NCBI GenBank assembly: GCA_902522775.1
Contig: CABYWQ010000011.1
Coordinates: 1-19,419 of the forward strand
DNA from: Eutrophosalina sp902522775
GTDB lineage: Bacteria; Bacteroidota; Bacteroidia; Flavobacteriales; Flavobacteriaceae
Direction: 5' to 3'
Length of the DNA: 19,419 bases
Shown here: positions 7,901-14,868 of the stretch, piece by piece
Layout of the letters: the number at the start of each line of letters is the position of its first letter
How positions within the stretch are numbered: position 1 is the first letter of the stretch
The notes under the pieces: generated by a model
The model's database searches: none
What the model saw: only the letters and a program-made list of their open reading frames with translations
What the model was told of the DNA's origin: nothing
Translations under genes and position numbers: made by a program

Positions 7901-9275
7901 TTAATTTAATATCAAAAGTTTTGCTAAATTTTAATAGTTGGTTATTTAGCACTTCATCTTCTTCTTCACCGTGTCTAATTAACTCTAGATAAAAATCATC
8001 ATTGAATTTACTCTTCCACCACTCAAGCGCTTCAATAGCTTGATTTTCACCAACATTTAATATTTTATTAGAAATCTCTCCATATTTATTTCCCGAAAGA
8101 ACAATTAAACCTTCTGAGTATTTTAAAACTATTTCTCTGTCAACTCTTGGTACATAATAAAATCCTTCAGTATAACCAATTGAGCACATTTTGATAAGGT
8201 TTTGATAACCAATTTTATTTTTAGCTAAAAACACTATTTGATATCCATCATCTCTACTGCTCTTATCAATATGATTTTCGCACACATTTAACTCACATCC
8301 GATAATCGGTTTAATTTTCTTTCCTTCTTCATTATTTTCATTAAAATTCTTAATTGCACGATAAAAATGAAAACAGCCCATCATGTTAGCTTTATCAGTC
8401 AAAGCAACTGCACTCATTCCCATTTCAAATGTTTTTTTAACTAGGTCAGCAATTTTTGATGTAGATTGAAGAACTGAAAATTGAGAATTATTATGAAGAT
8501 GAACAAAATGGTTTTCTAAACCTGAGGTTTTATCAGACTTGTTTATTATTTCTGTAACAACTTCCACTTTAGTTTCATTCTTAATTTTTTCAGATTCATC
8601 CTTTAGATTAAGATGTTTTATTCCAAAAAGTCCAACCTTATCTTTTGTTTCTGAATTTAATTTTTTGAAAATCTCATTAAAATCCTCAAAATCATTAACA
8701 TTAAAATTGTTAATTCTAATTAATTCAAAAAAAGCTCTTGAAGTTGCTTCAACATCAGCGGATGCATTGTGAGCCTGTTGAAAATCATCGTTAAATAAAT
8801 ACTTATATAGTTCAATAAGAGTTGGAAATTTGAATTTACCTCTTCCACCTTGTATTTTACATAGATTTGCAGTTTTTTCAGTACATGTGTCTAGAATGTT
8901 TTTTTCATTTAAGGAGTTGTCCATTTTCAAACGAAAAAACTCAGCCCCAACTATATTAGTATCAAATTTTAAATTATGACCTACAATATATTTTGATTTA
9001 GATAAGTCAGAATTAAATATTTCAAGAACACCGTTTAAATTTTCACCTATTTTATTTGCTAAAACTGTTGATATTCCATGTACTTTTTCAGATTCGAAAG
9101 GAATGTCAAATCCATCAGGTTTAATAATTGAACTTTGACTTGATATTAATTTTCCGTTATTATCATGTAATTGCCAAGCTAATTGAACACACCTTGGCCA
9201 GTTTTCAGAATCAGAGATTGGAACATTCCATTTTTTTGGTAAACCAGTTGTTTCAGTATCGAAAATTAAATACAT
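4959..9275 (-). CDS. dnaE: DNA polymerase III alpha subunit with fused N-terminal 3'-5' exonuclease
   Basis: The 1438-residue replicative polymerase, longer than the roughly 1160 residues of the E. coli subunit because of an N-terminal DEDDh proofreading domain (about residues 1-190). Exonuclease residues are Asp6/Glu8 in DTETTG, Asp105 in GHNLKFD, and His169/Asp174 in HNASAD. A linker leads to the PHP domain (about 255-500). The polymerase core has GPGRGSVAGS (624-633), PDIDIDF with catalytic Asp666 and Asp668, and the third Asp834 in KMDFLGL. A clamp-binding motif QVSLF (1196-1200) follows the helix-hairpin-helix region, then an OB fold from about 1265. The PHP metal site looks degraded: HLH is kept, but the usual LLDG reads VLQS and TDHGN reads TDKAN. 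Fusion of exonuclease to alpha is a known Bacteroidota arrangement. The ATG at 9275 is well supported because DTETTG begins at residue 6. It is divergent from rpsP. Confidence 0.97.
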   Translation of the reverse strand: MYLIFDTETTGLPKKWNVPISDSENWPRCVQLAWQLHDNNGKLISSQSSIIKPDGFDIPFESEKVHGISTVLANKIGENLNGVLEIFNSDLSKSKYIVGHNLKFDTNIVGAEFFRLKMDNSLNEKNILDTCTEKTANLCKIQGGRGKFKFPTLIELYKYLFNDDFQQAHNASADVEATSRAFFELIRINNFNVNDFEDFNEIFKKLNSETKDKVGLFGIKHLNLKDESEKIKNETKVEVVTEIINKSDKTSGLENHFVHLHNNSQFSVLQSTSKIADLVKKTFEMGMSAVALTDKANMMGCFHFYRAIKNFNENNEEGKKIKPIIGCELNVCENHIDKSSRDDGYQIVFLAKNKIGYQNLIKMCSIGYTEGFYYVPRVDREIVLKYSEGLIVLSGNKYGEISNKILNVGENQAIEALEWWKSKFNDDFYLELIRHGEEEDEVLNNQLLKFSKTFDIKLIATNNTHYINKEDANAHDILLCVKDGEKQSTPIGKGRNFRYGLKNQEYYFKSPNDMVNLFRDIPESISNISQLVEKIEIFDLHREVLLPKFEIPKDFKSTNDDVENEYLRHLTIKGANSIYKEINQDLAERINFELEVIRNSGYPGYFLIVQDLINAARKMNVSVGPGRGSVAGSVVAYCLGITKIDPIKYDLLFERFLNPDRVSMPDIDIDFDDEGRSKVIDYVIDKYGSKQVAQIITYGKMAAKSSLRDTARVLDLSLSDADFLAKLVPNTVKLSDIFTKDDKKLNSELRSDDYSNAMELKKLSDGDDLQAETINQARVIEGSLRNIGVHACGVIITPDDITNFVPIATAKDSQLFVTQYDNSVVESAGLLKMDFLGLKTLSLIKDTIKLVKYIHNKDIDIESIPLDDKKTYQLFQRGDTVGIFQYESSGMQKNLRDLKPTVFEDLIAMNALYRPGPLEYIPSFVRRKNGLEKITYDIPQMEENLKETYGITVYQEQVMQLSQKLADFSKGDADLLRKAMGKKIFSLLQKLKPKFIEGGVKNGYQEDVLEKIWKDWEAFASYAFNKSHSTCYALIAYQTAYLKSHYPAEYMAAVLSNNMNDIKQISFFMEECKHMSINVLGPDVNESFYKFTVNENNAIRFGMGAVKGVGRSAVSAIIESREQGKYNSIFDFSKRVDLRSANKKAFDSLVLAGAFDSVDSSSHRAQYFFENMDGQTFIEKAIRFGSKFQEKQNSSQVSLFAESEEVQIVEPEFPSCDKWTKLEQLKKEKDVVGIYISGHPLDDYTDTIKFLSNIQLSSLRDLRPLVDREIRFGGIIGEVQHRVSKNGKGWATFIVEDYYESQELRIFGEEYLRFKHFLYENNFVFIKMFIKEGWKDADSGRVGDPRIQFLNFQQLQDSLSSNAKRLSVKLEIDLIEDEHVKFFKDLLKNNKGDQELVFNVFGNDDGLKVNLNSTKYKVKINEELLKSLKEKKLDFRLN

Positions 9276-9339
9276 AAGTACCTTTTAAAATTACAGATCT
9301 TTTTTCTGAATTCAATGTCTAAAAAAAAAATAATTTTAC

Positions 9340-9369
9340 TTGGTTATTTAATAAATTCATTTATTTTTG
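9340..9369 (+). promoter_or_regulatory. Bacteroidota-type promoter of the rpsP operon
   Basis: TTG at 9340-9342, a 19-base spacer, then TATTTTTG at 9362-9369 fit the housekeeping sigma consensus of Bacteroidota (TTG, 19-21 bases, TAnnTTTG) in both elements and in spacing. Transcription would start near 9376, giving a leader of about 38 bases. That leader contains a weak AGGT/ACCT inverted repeat (about 9383-9399) but no Shine-Dalgarno sequence. It is the clearest promoter in the window and would drive rpsP, rimM and rluF, and perhaps the receptor genes beyond. Confidence 0.65.
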
Positions 9370-9413
9370 CTGTCCATTAATAAAGGTGGTTTAGGACCTC
9401 AAAAATTAATAAT

Positions 9414-10073
9414 ATGGCAGTAAGAATAAGACTACAAAGACACGGTAAAAAAGGCAAACCATTCTACTGGATTGTTGCAGCCGATTCAAGATCAAAAAGA
9501 GATGGTAAATTTCTAGAAAAACTAGGAACTTTCGATCCGAATTTTAACCCTCCACTAGTTTCATTAAATGTTGACTCAACTGTTAAATGGATTCAAAAGG
9601 GTGCTCAACCTTCTGATACAGCTAGAAATATCATATCAAAAGAAGGTGCACTTTTAAAAAATCATTTATTAAATGGTGTGAAAAAAGGTGCATTAACTGA
9701 AGATGAAGCTGATAAAAAATTTAATGATTGGATTAATGAAAGAGATAAAAATATTGAGAAGAAATTATCTGCAATAGAAAAAGAAGCTGCAGATAAAAGA
9801 AAAAAAGTTCTTGAACTTGAAAAAGAAGTTAGTGAAAAAAGAAAGTTAGCAGCTGAAGAAGCTGCTTTAGCGGCAGAAGAAGCACCTGCTGCTGAAGAAG
9901 CACCTGCTGAAGGAACTCCTGCTCCTGAAGAGGTTCCTGCTGAGGAAGCACCTGCTGCTGAAGAAGCACCTGCTGCTGAAGAAACACCTGCTGCTGAAGA
10001 AGCACCTGTGCTGAGGAAACACCTGCTGCTGAAGAAGCACCTGCTGAAAAAGAGGAAAAGTAGTAGTAATTAA
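9414..10073 (+). CDS. rpsP: 30S ribosomal protein S16 with long repetitive C-terminal extension (tail frameshifted)
   Basis: Residues 1 to about 80 are a standard S16 (MAVRIRLQRHGKKGKPFY, GTFDPNF, WIQKGAQPSDTARNI), a small-subunit assembly protein. Usual family length is 80-100 residues; this frame has 219. After the core come a charged helical, probably coiled stretch (about 95-145) and then Ala/Glu/Pro repeats such as AAEEAPAAEEAP. At codon 199 (base 10008) the repeat breaks and the last 21 residues become basic (VLRKHLLLKK...). Inserting one C after base 10008 restores the acidic repeat through PAEKEEK and ends at TAG 10061-10063, followed directly in the same frame by TAG and TAA. The older frame would thus give about 216 residues. 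The S16 core is intact, so the gene should work either way. It leads the rimM-rluF run. Confidence 0.96.
   Translation: MAVRIRLQRHGKKGKPFYWIVAADSRSKRDGKFLEKLGTFDPNFNPPLVSLNVDSTVKWIQKGAQPSDTARNIISKEGALLKNHLLNGVKKGALTEDEADKKFNDWINERDKNIEKKLSAIEKEAADKRKKVLELEKEVSEKRKLAAEEAALAAEEAPAAEEAPAEGTPAPEEVPAEEAPAAEEAPAAEETPAAEEAPVLRKHLLLKKHLLKKRKSSSN
9849..10060 (+). repeat. In-gene Ala/Glu/Pro repeat tract in rpsP
   Basis: Imperfect tandem copies of units like GCTGAAGAAGCACCTGCT encode AEEAPA-type blocks from residue 146 onward. The copies are very similar at the DNA level, which favours slippage during replication or sequencing. The tract contains the apparent one-base deletion at 10008-10009, where CCTGTGCTG stands in place of CCTGCTGCTG. 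Confidence 0.85.
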
Positions 10074-10088
10074 CTACCTTTAATTTTA

Positions 10089-10604
10089 GTGAAAAATCAA
10101 GATGGTATTTATCTTGGAAAAATCTTAAAACCCTTCAGTTACAAAGGAGAGTTAAAGATCTACATTGAAGATTTTTATACAGATCAAATTAAGGAATTAA
10201 ATTCATTTTTATTAAAGGTTCAAGGTTCTTATATTCCTTTTACAATTAAAGCAATAACAAAAAATAAATCAAATATTTTTAGAATCAGTCTTGATGGAAT
10301 TGATTCAGAAGATTTAGCAAAAAAATTCGCAGGTGTTGAAATATACACTGAAAACAATTTGATAAAAAGTGCAATTTTAGAGAAAAATAACAACTATATT
10401 TTTATCGATTATTTAATATATAATAATAATTCAATTATTGGAAAGATTATTGATGTTGTAGAAAATAAAAATCAAGATTTATTTGAGGTTGTCTATAATG
10501 AAAAAAGAATTTTAATACCACTAATTGATGAATTTGTAGTAAATATTGACAACGAGAATAAGAAGATAATTATGAATCTACCTGAGGGTCTTACTGATCT
10601 ATAA
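10089..10604 (+). CDS. rimM: Ribosome maturation factor RimM
   Basis: A 171-residue protein of normal length that helps 16S rRNA processing and head assembly of the 30S subunit, binding S19. The N-terminal RimM barrel starts DGIYLGKILKPFSYKGELKI, and the C-terminal PRC-barrel ends IPLIDEFVVNID...MNLPEGL, the family's signature ending. It begins at GTG, 15 bases after the rpsP stop in the frame as read (about 25 after the restored rpsP stop); no ATG in frame lies close enough to replace it. The rpsP-rimM pairing is widely conserved, but trmD and rplS, which follow in Proteobacteria, are absent here. Confidence 0.95.
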   Translation: MKNQDGIYLGKILKPFSYKGELKIYIEDFYTDQIKELNSFLLKVQGSYIPFTIKAITKNKSNIFRISLDGIDSEDLAKKFAGVEIYTENNLIKSAILEKNNNYIFIDYLIYNNNSIIGKIIDVVENKNQDLFEVVYNEKRILIPLIDEFVVNIDNENKKIIMNLPEGLTDL

Positions 10605-10610
10605 ACTATT

Positions 10611-11306
10611 ATGGAAACAAGAATAAATAAATATTTAAGTCAGGTTGGTTATTGTTCTAGAAGAGAAGCTGACAAGCTTATTGATCAAGGTAGAATTACA
10701 GTTAACAATAGTGTTGTTGAACATGGTTATAAAATAACTCAAGGAGATATAATCAAAGTAGATAGTGAGAAAATCAATAATAGCATTAAAAGTAGAACAT
10801 ATCTGATTTTCAATAAACCAAGAGGAATTGTTTGCACTACAGATACTGAAAAAGAAGATCAAAATATTATTGATTACATCAATTATAAAAAAAGAATTTT
10901 TCCAATTGGCAGATTGGATAAAATGAGTGAAGGGTTGATTTTTTTAACAGATGACGGTGAAATTGTAAATAAAATTTTAAGATCAAGATATATGCACGAA
11001 AAAGAATATTTAGTCACTGTAAATAAAAAAATAAATTCATCTTTTTTAGAAAAAATGGCTAATGGAATTCCAATATTGAATACAATAACAAAAAAATGTA
11101 TTGTAAAATTTGTAAGTGATTATCAATTCAAAATAATTTTAACTCAAGGTTTAAATAGACAAATAAGAAGAATGTGTGATTTTCTTAACTATAAAGTAAA
11201 AAAACTCGAGAGAATTAGAATTATGAATATAAAGTTAGATGTACCTAGAGGAAAATGGAGGAAGTTTTCAAATAATGAAATAAATGAACTTAAAAATTTA
11301 ATCTAA
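10611..11306 (+). CDS. rluF: 23S rRNA pseudouridine synthase, RluF type
   Basis: A 231-residue RsuA/RluB/E/F-family enzyme that isomerises uridine to pseudouridine in 23S rRNA (U2604 in E. coli for RluF). Residues 3-48 are an S4 RNA-binding domain (INKYLSQVGYCSRREADKLI). The catalytic Asp103 lies in PIGRLDKMSEGLIFLT, and GLNRQIRRMC with KKLERIRIMNI closes the fold. IPILNTITKKCIVK and the VKKLERIRIMN stretch resemble RluF more than RluB or RsuA. It starts six bases after rimM and ends two bases before the receptor gene, so it shares their transcript. Family assignment is firm; the exact target uridine is inferred. Confidence 0.88.
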   Translation: METRINKYLSQVGYCSRREADKLIDQGRITVNNSVVEHGYKITQGDIIKVDSEKINNSIKSRTYLIFNKPRGIVCTTDTEKEDQNIIDYINYKKRIFPIGRLDKMSEGLIFLTDDGEIVNKILRSRYMHEKEYLVTVNKKINSSFLEKMANGIPILNTITKKCIVKFVSDYQFKIILTQGLNRQIRRMCDFLNYKVKKLERIRIMNIKLDVPRGKWRKFSNNEINELKNLI

Positions 11307-11308
11307 TA

Positions 11309-13321
11309 ATGAAACGTATTTTATCAACATTAATTTTAACTCTTTATACTTCAATATGTTTTAGTCAAAATATTAAAACTATTGATACAATTAATCTTGA
11401 TGAGGTTGCGGTTAAAATCTTAAGGGAACCCAATAAAAAAAACTTATCAGTTTTTTCAATAAACTCAATAAGTACTGAAGAAATTCAAAGGTATGCCTCG
11501 CAAATAAATTTAAGCGAGTATTTAAATCTCATTCCTAGTGTTTTTATAATGAACAACAATAATTTTGCTCAAGATGAAAGAATATCAATTAGAGGTTTTG
11601 GAAGTAGAGCAAACTTTGGAGTTAGGGGAATTAAAATTTTTGTAGATGATATTCCTGAAACCTTTGTAGATGGTCAATCTCAAATTGACAATATTAACTT
11701 TGAAATTATTGACAACATTGAAGTTTTAAGAGGAGTCAATTCTTCACTTTATGGAAGTTCATCTGGAGGTGTAATTTCAATTAGAACAATCGAAAATTTT
11801 AATGATAAATTAGTTAAAGCAAATTTATCATTAGGGTCATTTAATACATCGAAATTTTATTTTACGTACGGAGTAAATAAAAATGATAATAAATTAATAT
11901 TACACTTAAATCAGACTAAATCTGATGGCTACAGGGACAATAGTGAATTTAAAAATTTGAACTTCAATTTAAAGTATATTAAAGACTTAAATAAGGGAGA
12001 GTTAAAAATTATTGCAAACTACTTAAACAGTCCATATGCTAATGACCCTGGAGGATTAAGATTTGAAGAGGTCAATGCAAATAGAAGATCAGCTAGAGAA
12101 AGAAATTTACAATATGATTCTGGAGAAAAAGTTGAACAATTTAAAATTGGGATTCATTTAAAACAAAAATTAAAAGAAAATTTAGCATTACAAAATCATG
12201 TTTTTTTTAACAAGCGATTCTTCGATGGAAAGTTACCATACACAAATGGTGGAATAATTGACTTAACAAAAAACTACTGGGGATATAATTTAAATATTAT
12301 TAGATATGGCTTGTTGAATCATAATTTTGGTTTAGAATTTAATAATCAAAGAGATTTAAGAAAACGAAATATTAATAACAATGGAATTTCAGGAGATTTA
12401 GTTATGAATCAGAATGAAGACTATAAGAACTTCTCAATTTATTATTCAAATTCTTTTAATCTTGGAAAATTTACATTTAACAACAGTATTAGATATGATG
12501 ATAATAATATTGGTTTCTTAGATAATTTAAATAAAAACCAAGGAGATATTTCACTGAGCACATTCAGCCCAGCATCCAATATTAATTATGAGTTTAATAA
12601 ATCAAATGAACTTTTTGTTAATTATTCAAGCGGTTTTGAAACACCTACTTTGAATGAACTTTCATCTACTGTAGATAATTCTGGATTTAATGGCAATTTA
12701 AAAACTTCGAAATTTAATAATCATGAAATTGGATATTCAAATTTAAAATCAAATAATAAAATTAAATTTAGAATTACTTATTTCTATTCAATATCTAGCA
12801 ATGAAATATCACCTTATGAGCTAGAAAATTATCCAGGTCAAAAATTTTACAGAAATGCTGGTAAAACAGTTAGAAAAGGTGTCGAATCTGAATTTAAAAT
12901 AGGGATAAGTAAAAAATTATCTATTGATTATATTTCATCAATAGGTTCATATAAGTTTTTAGATTTTACTATAGGTTCAAATAGTTTGAACAATAACAGA
13001 ATGCCTGGAATACCAAATTCCACACACTACTTTAACTTAGATTTTAAATTAGATAATAAATTAAATTTATTGTTAAACTGTAAATTAACTGGTGATATGT
13101 ATGCAGATAATTTTAATATTAGTAAAATAGAAAATTATTCGATTTTTAACCTGAAATTCTTGAGTCAAATAAACTTGTCTAAAACCAAATTTAATGCATT
13201 TATTAGTTTTAATAATATACTTAATAAGAAGTATTATGATAATATCAGAATAAATGCTTTCGGATCAAGATATTATGAACCGGCACCTGGATTTAATATT
13301 ATGTTTGGTATAAGAAAATGA
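11309..13321 (+). CDS. TonB-dependent outer-membrane receptor
   Basis: A 670-residue outer-membrane gated porin that imports its ligand using TonB energy. It has a signal peptide (residues 1-19, ending CFSQ), a TonB-box-like segment NLDEVAV near residue 30, a plug domain (RISIRGFGSRANFGVRGIKIFVDDIPE; IEVLRGVNSSLYGSSSGGVISI) and a beta-barrel ending on FNIMFGIRK with a terminal charged residue. It lacks the N-terminal carboxypeptidase-like domain of the long SusC proteins and has no SusD partner. PGGLRFEEVNANRRSARERN recalls FecA-like receptors for iron chelates, but the ligand cannot be decided. It begins two bases after rluF, and its stop overlaps the start of the oxidoreductase gene (ATGA), which implies translational coupling. 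The Asn/Lys-rich composition is like the rest of the window. Confidence 0.93.
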   Translation: MKRILSTLILTLYTSICFSQNIKTIDTINLDEVAVKILREPNKKNLSVFSINSISTEEIQRYASQINLSEYLNLIPSVFIMNNNNFAQDERISIRGFGSRANFGVRGIKIFVDDIPETFVDGQSQIDNINFEIIDNIEVLRGVNSSLYGSSSGGVISIRTIENFNDKLVKANLSLGSFNTSKFYFTYGVNKNDNKLILHLNQTKSDGYRDNSEFKNLNFNLKYIKDLNKGELKIIANYLNSPYANDPGGLRFEEVNANRRSARERNLQYDSGEKVEQFKIGIHLKQKLKENLALQNHVFFNKRFFDGKLPYTNGGIIDLTKNYWGYNLNIIRYGLLNHNFGLEFNNQRDLRKRNINNNGISGDLVMNQNEDYKNFSIYYSNSFNLGKFTFNNSIRYDDNNIGFLDNLNKNQGDISLSTFSPASNINYEFNKSNELFVNYSSGFETPTLNELSSTVDNSGFNGNLKTSKFNNHEIGYSNLKSNNKIKFRITYFYSISSNEISPYELENYPGQKFYRNAGKTVRKGVESEFKIGISKKLSIDYISSIGSYKFLDFTIGSNSLNNNRMPGIPNSTHYFNLDFKLDNKLNLLLNCKLTGDMYADNFNISKIENYSIFNLKFLSQINLSKTKFNAFISFNNILNKKYYDNIRINAFGSRYYEPAPGFNIMFGIRK

Positions 13322-14829
13322 AAAACAACGTTGTAATAGTAGGTGCAGGCGTGAATGGATTAGTTGCTGCTAATTATCTAAAAAAACATGATTTTGATGT
13401 AACAATTCTTGAGAAAAAGAATTCTGTGGGAGGCGCATGTGTTAAAGATTCTACAATAATCAACAACAAAAAAATTGATTTTGCATACGGAGCTACAGTG
13501 TTAGGAATGATGCCAAATTTTATTTATAAAGAAACTGGACTATCAAAAAAAATAAAAACTTTTTGTCCGGATAAGCCTAAGCTTGTATACTTTGAAAATG
13601 AAAATACTCCAACAAGAATTTATAGAGATATTACATTGTTAGAAAAAGAACTTAAAGATAGATGGGATGAAAAAGGTGATGTAAAAGCTTTTAGAAATGA
13701 TGAAAATAAGGTAATTGAATTTATTCAAAAAATTTACAAAGAGGGAACTCCTCCAAATCTAGATCAAGCAGTTAACGAAATCGGAAAAGACTTAACTGAA
13801 CTTTGGATAAAAGGTTCAGCTAAAGACCTTTTAGATCACTATTTTACAAGTGAAAAAACAAAAGTTTATATGGGTATGACAGTAATTGAAAGTAGTCCAA
13901 CTTCATACAATGAAAAAGGCACTTCTTTTACAATTCCATTAATGGATTCTGGATCCATTTTTGGTGGTTATTGGGGATTTGTTAAACAAGGAATATGGAA
14001 GATTTCTGATGAGCTTTTAAAGCTAAATAATGAACTTGGTATCGAAACAGTTCTAAATTCAGAAATTAATGATATAGATATTAAACAAAGAAGAATATCT
14101 TATACTTGTAACAATCATGATTCCAAGATATATTATGATTATCTACTTTTTTGTACTGATCCTCTTACAACTTCAAAAATTCTTTATGATAACAGCTCAT
14201 GTATAGAGAAAAAAAATTATTTAGGAAGCAGCGGTAAGTTAACAATGTTTTTTAAAAAACCTGTAGAATGGAAAAAAGAGAAAGCTCTTGATACCTCTTT
14301 TAGATTTATTTTTTCACAAGATACTCTTGATGGCTTAAACGATTCAGGACAAATGGCATTAAACTCTCAGAATAATTATACACCTGGCTATATTCAAATT
14401 TATCCCGACGGTGCAGCTCAAAGAAAATTAAATAATTCTGAAAATTTTGATAAAATAATATGTTTCACAAAAAATTTCTCTTTTAATAAAAACTCTGATG
14501 ATCTAATTTATGCTGAACAAAATATTATTGAAAAAATTTCTAAGCTTATTAGTAATCCAGAAGATTTAGTTGGAACAAAATTTATAACGCCTAAAGATCT
14601 CAATGAGGTTTTCTTTTTTCCTAAAGGTAATATTGATCACTTAGCTATGGATGGATCACAAAATTTCGAAAAAAGAACTTTTTCTTCAGATCCCTTAAAT
14701 AATTTTTATAATTACGGTAATTATGAAAATATTTTTTGTGGAGGTGCTGGTACATTTCCTTGCGGAAGTGTTTCAGGAACAGCAGGATATATGTCATCTA
14801 AACAAATAATTAAGAAAAATAAATGTTAA
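13318..14829 (+). CDS. FAD-dependent oxidoreductase, phytoene desaturase/PYROXD2-like
   Basis: A 503-residue flavoprotein of the NAD(P)/FAD amine-oxidase superfamily. The N-terminal dinucleotide fold has GAGVNG at residues 9-14, the ribose-binding Glu32 and VGGAC. The C-terminal FAD contact is FCGGAGTFPCGSVSGTAGYM. The overall layout resembles phytoene-desaturase-type proteins (CrtI, CrtO, PYROXD2), but no other carotenoid gene is nearby and the middle region is unfamiliar, so a role in carotenoid synthesis is not supported. No signal peptide is seen, so it is probably cytoplasmic. The ATG overlaps the receptor stop by four bases, a strong hint that the two act on the same compound, for instance import followed by oxidation; this is inference. 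The 14869 gene follows after 39 bases. Confidence 0.85.
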   Translation: MKNNVVIVGAGVNGLVAANYLKKHDFDVTILEKKNSVGGACVKDSTIINNKKIDFAYGATVLGMMPNFIYKETGLSKKIKTFCPDKPKLVYFENENTPTRIYRDITLLEKELKDRWDEKGDVKAFRNDENKVIEFIQKIYKEGTPPNLDQAVNEIGKDLTELWIKGSAKDLLDHYFTSEKTKVYMGMTVIESSPTSYNEKGTSFTIPLMDSGSIFGGYWGFVKQGIWKISDELLKLNNELGIETVLNSEINDIDIKQRRISYTCNNHDSKIYYDYLLFCTDPLTTSKILYDNSSCIEKKNYLGSSGKLTMFFKKPVEWKKEKALDTSFRFIFSQDTLDGLNDSGQMALNSQNNYTPGYIQIYPDGAAQRKLNNSENFDKIICFTKNFSFNKNSDDLIYAEQNIIEKISKLISNPEDLVGTKFITPKDLNEVFFFPKGNIDHLAMDGSQNFEKRTFSSDPLNNFYNYGNYENIFCGGAGTFPCGSVSGTAGYMSSKQIIKKNKC

Positions 14830-14868
14830 ATTTTTTTTATTAAAAAAAGTCTTTAATTAATTTTGATT

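Noticed and set aside
6506..8772. Three open frames of 72-77 codons on the forward strand
   Set aside because: All are antisense to conserved parts of dnaE and show no family motif.
9849..10060. Tandem GCTGAAGAAGCACCTGCT-like repeats that at first sight resemble a repeat array
   Set aside because: The units are contiguous without spacers and encode in-frame Ala/Glu/Pro blocks of the S16 tail, so this is coding low-complexity sequence and not CRISPR.
13318..14829. Carotenoid biosynthesis gene (crtI/crtD)
   Set aside because: The fold is similar, but no phytoene synthase or other carotenoid gene is nearby, and the gene is coupled to a TonB-dependent receptor instead.
14858..14865. TAATTTTG, a match to the Bacteroidota -7 element, before the two-helix membrane protein gene
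   Set aside because: It ends three bases before the ATG, so transcription would start inside the gene, and there is no TTG at the right spacing.
14863..14868. TTG at 14863 as the start of the two-helix membrane protein
   Set aside because: An ATG lies two codons downstream and is the more usual start in this window.
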